This document shows, in pieces, positions 27,398 through 34,814 of a stretch of 64,000 bases of DNA. A model generated the notes under the pieces. That model saw only the letters and a list, made by a program, of their open reading frames with translations. It did no database searches and was not told the DNA's origin. This DNA comes from Pseudanabaena sp. Salubria-1. GTDB taxonomy: Bacteria > Cyanobacteriota > Cyanobacteriia > Pseudanabaenales > Pseudanabaenaceae. The DNA is taken from contig JALQCR010000033.1 in assembly GCA_023336205.1 (NCBI GenBank), forward strand, positions 1-64,000. Direction: 5' to 3'. Position 1 is the stretch's first letter, and each line of letters starts with the position of its first letter. A program made the translations under genes and the position numbers.

Positions 27398-27448
27398 CAA
27401 TAAAGATTCTGAAATCGTTGCTTTGCAACAACTTCAGAATCTTTATTG
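27398..27448. terminator. 16-bp-arm hairpin between riboswitch and DUF1636 gene
   Basis: Arms CAATAAAGATTCTGAA (27398-27413) and its exact complement (27433-27448) enclose a 19-base loop. It lies 130 bp before the DUF1636 start on the minus strand and could end a short riboswitch-controlled transcript or be a stable processing structure. Confidence 0.5.
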
Positions 27449-27583
27449 ATTTGAGTTTGAGAGCGATCGCTGCAAATGCAAAAAAGGACAAATTAGAGAA
27501 TAGTTTGCCCAGTGGTCATATAAAGATGGCAATGTGACAAGCTGTCTAGCTTGCCACGGCAAAGCTTTGATAGAATCACTCAT
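27443..27583 (-). CDS. Possible 46-aa ORF downstream of the riboswitch
   Basis: The first ATG-started frame of useful length downstream of the cobalamin riboswitch (MSDSIKALPWQARQLV at its start). It has no ribosome site and resembles nothing I know, so it may not be a gene. The hairpin at 27398-27448 overlaps its stop. Confidence 0.25.
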   Translation of the reverse strand: MSDSIKALPWQARQLVTLPSLYDHWANYSLICPFLHLQRSLSNSNQ

Positions 27584-27619
27584 TCTGTAACTCGCAGATG
27601 GGATATAGGTTTACAAGAG

Positions 27620-27768
27620 TTGTTTGGTGGGCATCCTGACTCGAAAAGCTTGTTAAGAAAGATCAATTAGCGATCAATCAGCTTTCATCACAGTTGCGGT
27701 ACAGCGTCGGATTTACACCGAACTTTCCCCGTTTTCTCTAGTGACTGCTCCTCACTAGAACCAAACAA
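27620..27768 (-). ncRNA. Cobalamin riboswitch
   Basis: On the minus strand the sequence carries the conserved cobalamin-riboswitch blocks in order: GGGGAAAG, then CGGTGTAAATCCGACGCTG, then ACCGCAACTGTGATGAAAGC, and finally GAGTCAGGATGCCCACC. The P1 stem is visible as eight perfect pairs: TTGTTTGG at the 5' end (plus-strand 27761-27768) with CCAAACAA at the 3' end (27620-27627). The element should lower expression of downstream genes when adenosylcobalamin is available. The leftward genes are DUF1636 and then the TonB receptor. Confidence 0.93.
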
Positions 27769-27970
27769 TGTACTGAACTATATCAGTAGAGGGACAACAT
27801 AGCAATAACCCCATCAGAAATTTTATGAAGGATTATCGGCGTTGAGTTTTAATTTAGAATTAGAAATTTCTCCAAATAGAGTAAGGTATAGAATGAAAGG
27901 CAAAAGTTGGGATAATCAAACTCATATTGCGACATCTCATCTTTGGGAATTGTTAATTTGGTTACTGAAA

Positions 27971-28750
27971 ATGACAGTAGATATTCTACAAATTAAGAAC
28001 TTGAGTTGTGGATATGGTAAAACTCCGACTTTAGAGAATATTAATTTTGAAGTTGCCACTGGTGAATGGTTGAGCATTATTGGCGCAAATGGCTGCGGCA
28101 AATCCACATTACTCAAGACAATCTGTGGATTACTTCTACCTCAGAATGGTTCTATTTTACTTAATGGCAAGAATATTCTCCATAGCCCTGCGATTAGTCG
28201 ATACATGGCGTTTTTACCGCAACAGCCGATTTCTCCTGAAGGACTAACTGTCTATCAAATGGTTTGTTTAGGGCGAAACCCTCATCAAACATGGTGGCAA
28301 TGGCAGATAGATCGACAGGGAAAAGAATCTGTCGAGAGAGCCTTAGAGCTTTGTCAGCTTACTCAATACCGCGATCGCACTGTGGACAAACTCTCTGGTG
28401 GTGAGCGCCAGCGAATCTTTATTGCTTTAGCACTCGCCCAAGATCCTCAAATAATTCTGCTAGACGAGCCGACAACTTTTCTGGATATTCGTTATCAATT
28501 AGAACTTCTAGAATTGCTAAAAGACTTAAACCGTAATCAAGGATTGACGATAGTAATGGTGCTGCATGATATGAATCTAGCTGCTAGATATAGCGATCGC
28601 ATTGCGATGATGGAAAAGGGCGCATTATTGTGTATTGGCAAAACCGATGAAGTGATTACTACCACCAATATCGAAAGAGCATTTTCAGTCAAAGCTAAAG
28701 TTTTAAATGGAGATTTAGGAATACAGGTGTATCCCTATGCCAGCTTGTAG
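27971..28750 (+). CDS. FecE/BtuD-family ABC transporter ATPase
   Basis: ATP-binding subunit for a FecCD-type importer. From the ATG at 27971 it has 259 residues, normal for the family; the longer frame from a TTG at 27842 adds 43 untypical residues. Walker A is GANGCGKST (38-46), the signature LSGGERQ follows, Walker B is IILLDEPTTFLD, and the switch histidine is in VLHDMN. It is the only ATPase of this type in the window, so it probably serves the FecCD permease at 20504, although it is transcribed in the opposite direction. Confidence 0.9.
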   Translation: MTVDILQIKNLSCGYGKTPTLENINFEVATGEWLSIIGANGCGKSTLLKTICGLLLPQNGSILLNGKNILHSPAISRYMAFLPQQPISPEGLTVYQMVCLGRNPHQTWWQWQIDRQGKESVERALELCQLTQYRDRTVDKLSGGERQRIFIALALAQDPQIILLDEPTTFLDIRYQLELLELLKDLNRNQGLTIVMVLHDMNLAARYSDRIAMMEKGALLCIGKTDEVITTTNIERAFSVKAKVLNGDLGIQVYPYASL

Positions 28751-28787
28751 TAATCTACAATTAGGTCATTCATTAGTTGTTAAATAT

Positions 28788-29120
28788 TCATATTGGTACT
28801 TCTGTAAAAAAGCAACTTCTCGCACCAGTATGGCAAGCAATATCGCCAACCTGCTCAATTTTGACCAAAATCACATCGCGATCGCAATCGTAATACAGCT
28901 TTTTGAGTTTTTGAATATGCCCAGATGTAGCTCCTTTATGCCATAGCTCTTGACGAGATCGACTCCAATAATGCACTTCACCAGTTGAAATTGTTAATTC
29001 CAGCGCATGACGATTCATCCATGCCATCATCAAAACTGTTCCATCTTGATGATCTTGAGCGATCGCAGGAATCAATCCTTGAGCATCATATTTAAGATTT
29101 TCAATCCAATTGTCGGACAT
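28788..29120 (-). CDS. hisI: Stand-alone phosphoribosyl-AMP cyclohydrolase
   Basis: Histidine biosynthesis, third step (opens the purine ring of phosphoribosyl-AMP). The 110 residues cover HisI only, without the HisE part of the bifunctional protein. The zinc/magnesium ligands are all present: D78, C79, D80, D82, then C96 and C103 in ACHTGARSC. It follows the His-rich COG0523 gene by 28 bp on the same strand, behind a Zur-type box. Paralogues of zinc enzymes, HisI among them, are known next to COG0523 genes in Zur regulons, and this copy probably serves as a low-zinc backup or a client of the chaperone. Confidence 0.9.
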   Translation of the reverse strand: MSDNWIENLKYDAQGLIPAIAQDHQDGTVLMMAWMNRHALELTISTGEVHYWSRSRQELWHKGATSGHIQKLKKLYYDCDRDVILVKIEQVGDIACHTGARSCFFTEVPI

Positions 29121-29148
29121 TGTTTAGATGTTAGATTATTAAAACTGA

Positions 29149-30180
29149 CTATACCAAGCATTCTTGCAACTGTTTGTGAAGTAACTGTCCATCAAGATTC
29201 CTGCCAATGAGAACTAATTGATTGCCAGTAGGCTTTTGACGATGATCGTAGACTAATTCATAACGCTTACCACTTAACTGAAAAATAAATCGCATATCTT
29301 GAGATGTAAAACTGAGAACACCCTTAGCTCGGAATACATCGTTGGGCAGTATCTTATCAAGGAAATGGGTGAACTTGTCTAGATCAAATCGGCGATCGCT
29401 CTGAAATGAGACAGATATAAATCCATCATTGGCTAAATGGTCAGAATGGTGATGATGATGCTCATGTTCATGGTGTTCATGTTCATGGTTATGATGTTCG
29501 TGATGCTCATGTTCATGAATCTCATCCTCGTTCTCTACTTGTTGATAAACACTAGTTGGAGCTAGATCTACATCTAGGATTAGGGGTAATGGAACTTCTC
29601 CATATTGCGATCGCAAAATTCGTGCTTTGGATTTCTTCTTGCGAAGATACTCTTCTAGCTCTTCAACTTGCTCTTCAGGGACTAAATCAGTTTTGTTCAA
29701 CAGCACAATATCGCCATATTCTACTTGACTCATGGCTGCCTCACTTTGGAAATGTTCGGGAGTAAAGGTCTCTGCATCTATCACCGTGAGAATGGAATCG
29801 AGGCGCGTGAGATGCTTTAGTTCTGTACCCAAAAAAGTTAAGGCGATCGGTAAGGGATCAGCAACGCCAGTTGTCTCGATCACCATATAGTCAATCTGGT
29901 CTTCCCGTTCTAAAACGTTATACACAGCATCAACCAAGCTATCGTTAATCGTGCAGCAAATACAGCCATTACTTAGCTCCACCATGTCATCGTCAATATC
30001 GATAAGTAACTGTCCATCAATGTTAATGTCTCCAAATTCATTCACCAAAATCGCCACTTTCAAATCCTGACGATTTTTGAGGATTTGATTGAGAAGTGTG
30101 GTTTTGCCACTGCCTAAGAATCCCGTAACAATTGTCACAGGCATTCCGCGCTTGGGGATATCGAGTTGAGGAGTTTTCAT
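29149..30180 (-). CDS. COG0523 GTPase with His-rich metal-binding loop
   Basis: Metallochaperone GTPase. With the ATG at 30180 (MKTPQ) the P-loop GFLGSGKT is at 20-27; GCICC, ETTGVADP and NKTD follow. A loop at about residues 221-247 is made almost entirely of histidine and glutamate, a zinc store or sensor typical of Zur-regulated members. The C-terminal CobW domain ends IGRNLDGQLL. An in-frame TTG at 30192 is an alternative start. Operon with hisI; the divergent znuA copy shares the box at 30223-30237. Confidence 0.93.
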   Translation of the reverse strand: MKTPQLDIPKRGMPVTIVTGFLGSGKTTLLNQILKNRQDLKVAILVNEFGDINIDGQLLIDIDDDMVELSNGCICCTINDSLVDAVYNVLEREDQIDYMVIETTGVADPLPIALTFLGTELKHLTRLDSILTVIDAETFTPEHFQSEAAMSQVEYGDIVLLNKTDLVPEEQVEELEEYLRKKKSKARILRSQYGEVPLPLILDVDLAPTSVYQQVENEDEIHEHEHHEHHNHEHEHHEHEHHHHHSDHLANDGFISVSFQSDRRFDLDKFTHFLDKILPNDVFRAKGVLSFTSQDMRFIFQLSGKRYELVYDHRQKPTGNQLVLIGRNLDGQLLHKQLQECLV

Positions 30181-30222
30181 GGTCTTGCCCAATCTGACAT
30201 GAATAGTGCTAAAGTTTATTTA

Positions 30223-30237
30223 TGATAATGATTATCA
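30223..30237. promoter_or_regulatory. Zur-type box between COG0523-hisI and znuA
   Basis: Perfect 7-1-7 palindrome TGATAATGATTATCA in the divergent intergenic region. It lies within the longest reading frame of the znuA gene, which argues that the true start of that gene is downstream. Confidence 0.85.
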
Positions 30238-30266
30238 TTCTTATAAGCATACTCACATTATCAACT

Positions 30267-31277
30267 ATGTCAACCTCAGCAAAAATTTTGATGAAAGCCC
30301 AAAACTGGAAAAGCATCACTCTATCATTTGTAGCAGTCTCTACTAGCTATTTCTCTCTAGGACTAACTGGGATTCTGGCTCATTCAAACCACAGCAATAA
30401 ACCCAAGGTGGTTGCTACAACCAGTATTCTGTGTGATGTCACCAAGCAAATTGCTCAAGATACAATCGATCTAACTTGCCTTGTGGATGCAGGCTCCGAT
30501 CCCCATGATTTTAAGCCTAGACCATCCGATCGCCTTGCGATCACCCGTGCAAATTTGGTTCTTTATAGTGGTTACGGCTTTGAGCCTGAGATTATTAAAC
30601 TTATTAATGCGACGAATGGTAACTTTACCAAAGTTGCAGTGAATGAGATGGCAGTTCCCCTAGCACTAGAGTTTGAAGAAGATGGCGAAAAAGTCAGCGA
30701 TCCCCATGTTTTCCATACGGCGCAAAACGGCGCAAAGATTGTTGAGGTTATAGGAGCAAGCCTCAATCAGTTAGAACCTAGCAAATCTTCAATGTATAGA
30801 GCTAATACCAAGAAATTGAGTGCCGAATTTCTCCAAATCGATAGCTGGATTAAGGAGCAAATTGCCACAATTCCGCCAAATCAGCGTAAATTGGTAACTA
30901 CCCATGATGCTTTTGGCTATTATTCCAAAGCTTATGGAATTTCTGTTGCAGGAGCATTGCAGGGCGTTAGTACTGAAGAGCAAGCTACACCTAAGAGGGT
31001 TGCCGAGCTTGTGCGAGCAATCAAGCAAGAAGGTGTGCCAACTGTTTTTGCTGAGTCAACAATCAACCCCAAATTGATTACAGCCGTAGCCAAAGAAGCT
31101 AACGTCAAGGTATCTGATCGCGAACTATTTGCCGATGGACTAGGCGAAACTGGAAGTGAGGCTGACACCTATCAGAAGTTCTTTATTGCCAACACACAGA
31201 CAATTGTGGAAGGTTTGGGCGGTAAATTTACTCCATTTAAAAGCACATCAGTTCTCAGATTCTTAAACATCAAATAA
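30267..31277 (+). CDS. znuA: Zinc ABC transporter substrate-binding protein (copy 1)
   Basis: Cluster A-I periplasmic binding protein for zinc. The start at 30267 (MSTSAK) is chosen because the frame further upstream runs through the Zur box; 30291 is also possible. A hydrophobic signal (ITLSFVAVSTSYFSLGL) follows. Expected ligands appear in SDPHDFKP, SDPHVFH, TTHDAFGYY and the acidic LFADGLG. The His-rich loop of the second copy is missing, so this may be a version for very low zinc or for another metal. No ABC genes follow it directly. Confidence 0.9.
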   Translation: MSTSAKILMKAQNWKSITLSFVAVSTSYFSLGLTGILAHSNHSNKPKVVATTSILCDVTKQIAQDTIDLTCLVDAGSDPHDFKPRPSDRLAITRANLVLYSGYGFEPEIIKLINATNGNFTKVAVNEMAVPLALEFEEDGEKVSDPHVFHTAQNGAKIVEVIGASLNQLEPSKSSMYRANTKKLSAEFLQIDSWIKEQIATIPPNQRKLVTTHDAFGYYSKAYGISVAGALQGVSTEEQATPKRVAELVRAIKQEGVPTVFAESTINPKLITAVAKEANVKVSDRELFADGLGETGSEADTYQKFFIANTQTIVEGLGGKFTPFKSTSVLRFLNIK

Positions 31278-31430
31278 TTTTCTAAGGGCTTTGCTTGTAG
31301 AGATTTTCAGTTGAGATGTTCTACAGACAAGGCACTTAGCCTCTTTTTCTGATGAATAAATAGGATAAATGTTGCCTAACCTTGTTTGTCAGGAATCGAA
31401 CCCGAAACAATGAATTTATCGTGATCCGTT

Positions 31431-32600
31431 TTACATAGGCAAACTTTTCCAAATCACAACGATTGTCCCCACACCACTTTGGGTTGGCAATAGGTTGAGA
31501 TATCTTACAAAAGAACTTTGCTTCACTTTGAAAATTAATCCACCTCCATAATTAGAGAGTTGATTGACTTCAAATTTGCTGTTTTGGAAGCTAGGTGCAA
31601 AAAAACTACTAAATAATTGTTCGGGCTTTTTATCTAAAATGACAACGAAATTACCATCAAAACCAGACTTAGGTTTATCAATATCGTAACTATTGCGCTC
31701 TTTTACAGATTTAGCATAAAACTTTTCTGGTTGAGCAAAATAAAATTCTGGAATGGCGATCCTTTGAGCGCCTAACTCACTTAACTGCTTGAGCACAATA
31801 TCAAAATCTGTCTCCGCTTTACTGGCTACAGACAAGGCGTGCAATTTATTTATATCCACTGGTTTACTAGCAAGGATGATCGCTGTTCTCTTTCCATCAC
31901 GAGCTATTAAATTGAGAAACTTGTTCAGTCCACCTTTAAATATTTGATAAACTTTTTGCTTGGAGTTGCTTGATAAGATTTTGATTTCATAGCCTCTAGC
32001 CTGTAATTCTCTTTCAAAATAAGAAGCTACAACATCTTGGTGATCGCCTGTTTGCTGACTCGCTAAATCCTCTTGTCCTTGTAGTAATCCCCATGAGCCA
32101 ATTTCTGCATTGGGATATTTTGGAAAGTCAATAAATGGATCGTTAGCTTTTTTTTTCACTTCTAGATTTGGAGATTTAGTCTCGTCTTGAGATTCTAAAT
32201 TTTGTGTGGATAGAGGTTTAGAGCTTAGCTGCTCTTGCTGCATTTCTCGTTTAGGCAAAGGCTTATCTACGTTATTATTTGAATCTTTATTAAGAGATAG
32301 ATTTGAATTTGACTCTGAAGTTTTGTCAATTAGTTGTAAAGAATTAGCTTTAGGATTAGATTGAGTAGAAAAATTAGGAGAATCCTTTGGAGAAGAAATT
32401 GTCCGATTAGATGGTAATTCTATAACTCTAATTCCCTCTAATTCAGGCTTATTGACTGTATTGGTTATATCATTTTTTGAGTTAAGTCTATTCGGCAGCA
32501 GTAGCAACGCAATATGAAATCCCAAAGAAAATAACAACATCCAAGTCCATAATGGGATAAGAGAATGTTCTCTATTCTTGAAAAATCTAAATTGACTCAT
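31431..32600 (-). CDS. TonB-like energy-transducer protein
   Basis: A 389-residue protein with TonB layout: a short cytoplasmic N-terminus, one membrane span (about 18-36) with the S25-x3-H29 pair that TonB proteins use to contact ExbB/ExbD, a long Ser/Asn/Lys/Pro-rich linker (about 40-155), and a folded C-terminal domain. The C-terminal sequence is not a standard TonB_C domain, so the assignment rests on the span motif, layout and neighbours (a TonB-dependent receptor 5 kb away). ExbB/ExbD are not in the window. It follows the 88-residue gene and znuA copy 2 on the same strand. Confidence 0.65.
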   Translation of the reverse strand: MSQFRFFKNREHSLIPLWTWMLLFSLGFHIALLLLPNRLNSKNDITNTVNKPELEGIRVIELPSNRTISSPKDSPNFSTQSNPKANSLQLIDKTSESNSNLSLNKDSNNNVDKPLPKREMQQEQLSSKPLSTQNLESQDETKSPNLEVKKKANDPFIDFPKYPNAEIGSWGLLQGQEDLASQQTGDHQDVVASYFERELQARGYEIKILSSNSKQKVYQIFKGGLNKFLNLIARDGKRTAIILASKPVDINKLHALSVASKAETDFDIVLKQLSELGAQRIAIPEFYFAQPEKFYAKSVKERNSYDIDKPKSGFDGNFVVILDKKPEQLFSSFFAPSFQNSKFEVNQLSNYGGGLIFKVKQSSFVRYLNLLPTQSGVGTIVVIWKSLPM

Positions 32601-32630
32601 ACTACATACCGTTATGACTGATGTTAATTT

Positions 32631-32897
32631 CTAGTCTTTAGGCTTGATAGCGATCGCCTGTACCACATCAGCATAGGTAATATCGGAAATTGCCTTATGA
32701 ATGCGGATTACGCGATGGGGAATAGACATAATCGCGATCGCTGTCTGGAGTGGAGGGCAATTAGGATCAGTGCATTGCAATTGACTCATGGAAATAATCG
32801 TATGGCGATTAATTTGCAAGACTTCATATAGCCAATCTTTGACCTGTTGCAATTGTTCTGTTGTTACAGCAGGTTTTCGAGGGAAAAGATCGATCAT
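32631..32897 (-). CDS. Small CxDPxCPP-motif protein (88 aa)
   Basis: A short soluble protein with QLQCTDPNCPPLQTAI at residues 39-54 and a conserved-looking tail (HRVIRIHKAISDITYADV). Proteins with this cysteine motif occur beside COG0523 genes; a metal-related role is plausible, but the function is unknown to me. It lies 4 bp downstream of the znuA copy 2 stop, so it is in that operon. Confidence 0.65.
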   Translation of the reverse strand: MIDLFPRKPAVTTEQLQQVKDWLYEVLQINRHTIISMSQLQCTDPNCPPLQTAIAIMSIPHRVIRIHKAISDITYADVVQAIAIKPKD

Positions 32898-32901
32898 GGT
32901 G

Positions 32902-34005
32902 TTAAGGTGTCTTCAATTGAAATGCAGTATATTTGCCTCCCAAGCCTTCGACAATCGTGCGAGTATTAGCAATCAACATCCCTGTATAGGTTTCAGCTTC
33001 ACTACCTTTTGCTCCCAAACCATCGGCATAGAGTTCTCGTTCGGAAACTTTGACATTAGCTTCCTTTGCAACGGTCGTAATCAACTTTGGATTAATCGAT
33101 ACTTCTGCAAAAATGGTGGGAACTTTACTGGTTTTAATTACCTCAACAAGCCCCTTAACTCTGGTTGGCGTTGGTTGTTCCTCAGTGCTAATTCCATTCA
33201 AAGCACCTTCAACGGGAATGCCATAGGCTTGAGCATAGTAGCCAAGAGCATCGTGAGTTGTAACTAGCTTGCGAGAAGCTTCAGGAATTGTGGCGATTTG
33301 AGCCTTGATCCAAATATCAATTTGCTCAAGTTCGCTGACAATCTTGGCAGTGTTTTTGGCATAGGTTTCCGCTTGATCGGGACGGAGTGAACTCAAGCTT
33401 TTACTGATTGACTGGGTGATTTTGATCCCATTCTGAGCATTGTTCCAAACATGGGGATCGGCTTCTTTTGCTGCTTTTTGATTAGATTTAGTCTCTTTTT
33501 TTTCTTCCTTATCATGATCATGACTATGCCCATCTTCAGACAGCAAGGGACTCGGTACAGCAACCTCGTTAACTGCAATTTTAGGTGCTGTATTAGAACT
33601 AGCTTGAATTAATTTGATCAGACTTGGCTCAAAGTCATAACCACCATAAAGTATTAATTTTGCAGAGTCGATCGCTTTACGATCATCGGGTTTAGGTTGA
33701 TAAACGTGAGGATCAGTACCCGCTTCGATCAGGCATTTCAAATCAATCGTATCGCCTGCAATTTGTTTGGTCAAAGCACAGGCTACCGAGTTTGTCGCTA
33801 CGACTAGAGGTAAGCTTTCAGTTTTTACAGGAGTTGTGGCTGATGTCGTAGTAGCTGTGGTGGTTGTGTTTGTCGCAGTTGGGGTGGAGACGGTACAAGC
33901 AGTGATACTGCTAGCGATTGCCATTACGAGCGCTATTGATGAAAATTTGAAGGCGTTATTTACCCTTAACCCTGACGATGATTTTGTAAATGAGTTTAGA
34001 GCCAT
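32902..34005 (-). CDS. znuA: Zinc ABC transporter substrate-binding lipoprotein (copy 2)
   Basis: Lipoprotein signal ends in SITAC (C37), followed by a Thr-rich linker. Ligand motifs EAGTDPHVYQP, ADPHVWNN, TTHDALGYY and LYADGLG are conserved. A His/Asp-rich loop (DGHSHDHDKEEKKE) in the middle is typical of true ZnuA. It is divergent from znuCB and shares the box at 34028-34042. The 88-residue gene and the TonB-like gene follow downstream. Confidence 0.93.
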   Translation of the reverse strand: MALNSFTKSSSGLRVNNAFKFSSIALVMAIASSITACTVSTPTATNTTTTATTTSATTPVKTESLPLVVATNSVACALTKQIAGDTIDLKCLIEAGTDPHVYQPKPDDRKAIDSAKLILYGGYDFEPSLIKLIQASSNTAPKIAVNEVAVPSPLLSEDGHSHDHDKEEKKETKSNQKAAKEADPHVWNNAQNGIKITQSISKSLSSLRPDQAETYAKNTAKIVSELEQIDIWIKAQIATIPEASRKLVTTHDALGYYAQAYGIPVEGALNGISTEEQPTPTRVKGLVEVIKTSKVPTIFAEVSINPKLITTVAKEANVKVSERELYADGLGAKGSEAETYTGMLIANTRTIVEGLGGKYTAFQLKTP

Positions 34006-34027
34006 TTTGTTTTTTCGTCACAAAGAA

Positions 34028-34042
34028 TGATAATCATTATCA
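34028..34042. promoter_or_regulatory. Zur-type box between znuA and znuCB
   Basis: Perfect TGATAATCATTATCA palindrome in a 57-bp divergent gap. The znuC frame read upstream would cross it, so the znuC start is placed at 34063. Confidence 0.87.
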
Positions 34043-34062
34043 TAATACCTTTGAGTAAAAAT

Positions 34063-34800
34063 ATGCTAGAAGTTGAAAATTTAGCAGTTAGTTATCACGA
34101 TGTCAGTGCAGTTGAGGATGTCAGCTTTGAGATCGCTTCTGGGCAGATGGTGGCGGTGATTGGTCCTAATGGTGCTGGCAAAAGTACGGTTTTCAAAGCG
34201 ATTTTAGGCTTGGTTCCCACATCTAGCGGTCATGTGCGCTATCGATCTCGATCTTTACATCGACAACTGCGTACCGTTGCCTATGTGCCACAGCGATCGC
34301 AGGTGGATTGGGATTTTCCTGTGACCGTATGGGGCGCAGTGATGATGTCCCGCACTCGTCATCGTAATTGGCTGGGCTGGATCAAAAAGTCGGGTTGTCA
34401 TTGTGAAAGCATTGTCAAATCGGCGCTTCAGCGTGTCGGTATGTGGGATTTGCGCGATTGCCAAATTGGTGAGCTATCAGGCGGTCAACAGCAAAGGGTA
34501 TTTCTGGCGAGGGCGATCGCCCAAGAAGCAGAATTACTATTTTTCGATGAGCCTTTTGTCGGTGTTGATAAAAAAACGGAAGCCATAATTTTTGATGTGT
34601 TTGCGGAATTAAAAGCTCAAAACAAAATTCTATTAGTGATTACTCACGATCTTGGTTCCAATTTGGATAATTACGATCGCCTATTGCTGATAAATAAGGA
34701 ACTAATTGCTGACGGCGATCGCGATGCTGTGATTACTACACAGAACATTAAACTCGCCTATGGCGATAGTGTGATTTTGATGCAGAAAGAACTTACCTAA
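34063..34800 (+). CDS. znuC: Zinc ABC transporter ATP-binding protein
   Basis: From the ATG at 34063 the product has 245 residues. Walker A is GPNGAGKST (34-42), the signature is LSGGQQQR, Walker B is LLFFDEPFVGVD, and the switch histidine is in ITHD. The segment VAYVPQRSQVDWDFPVTV is typical of manganese/zinc ATPases. znuB follows after 14 bp. Confidence 0.93.
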   Translation: MLEVENLAVSYHDVSAVEDVSFEIASGQMVAVIGPNGAGKSTVFKAILGLVPTSSGHVRYRSRSLHRQLRTVAYVPQRSQVDWDFPVTVWGAVMMSRTRHRNWLGWIKKSGCHCESIVKSALQRVGMWDLRDCQIGELSGGQQQRVFLARAIAQEAELLFFDEPFVGVDKKTEAIIFDVFAELKAQNKILLVITHDLGSNLDNYDRLLLINKELIADGDRDAVITTQNIKLAYGDSVILMQKELT

Positions 34801-34814
34801 TTGGAATAAAAATT

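Noticed and set aside
27500..27590. Plus-strand peptide with a cytochrome-c-like CLACHG motif
   Set aside because: The frame opens directly after a stop and closes after about 28 codons, has no start codon, and runs antisense to the riboswitch leader; probably chance.
30222..30266. N-terminal extension of znuA copy 1 from 30222
   Set aside because: It would translate the Zur-type box; the peptide is unnatural (IMIIILIS) and the normal signal begins later.
31381..31405. tRNA-like T-arm (minus strand reads GGGTTCGATTCCTGAC) after znuA copy 1
   Set aside because: No anticodon arm or 5' acceptor strand is found; the sequence to the expected 5' side is coding. At most a fragment left by integration, too short to call.
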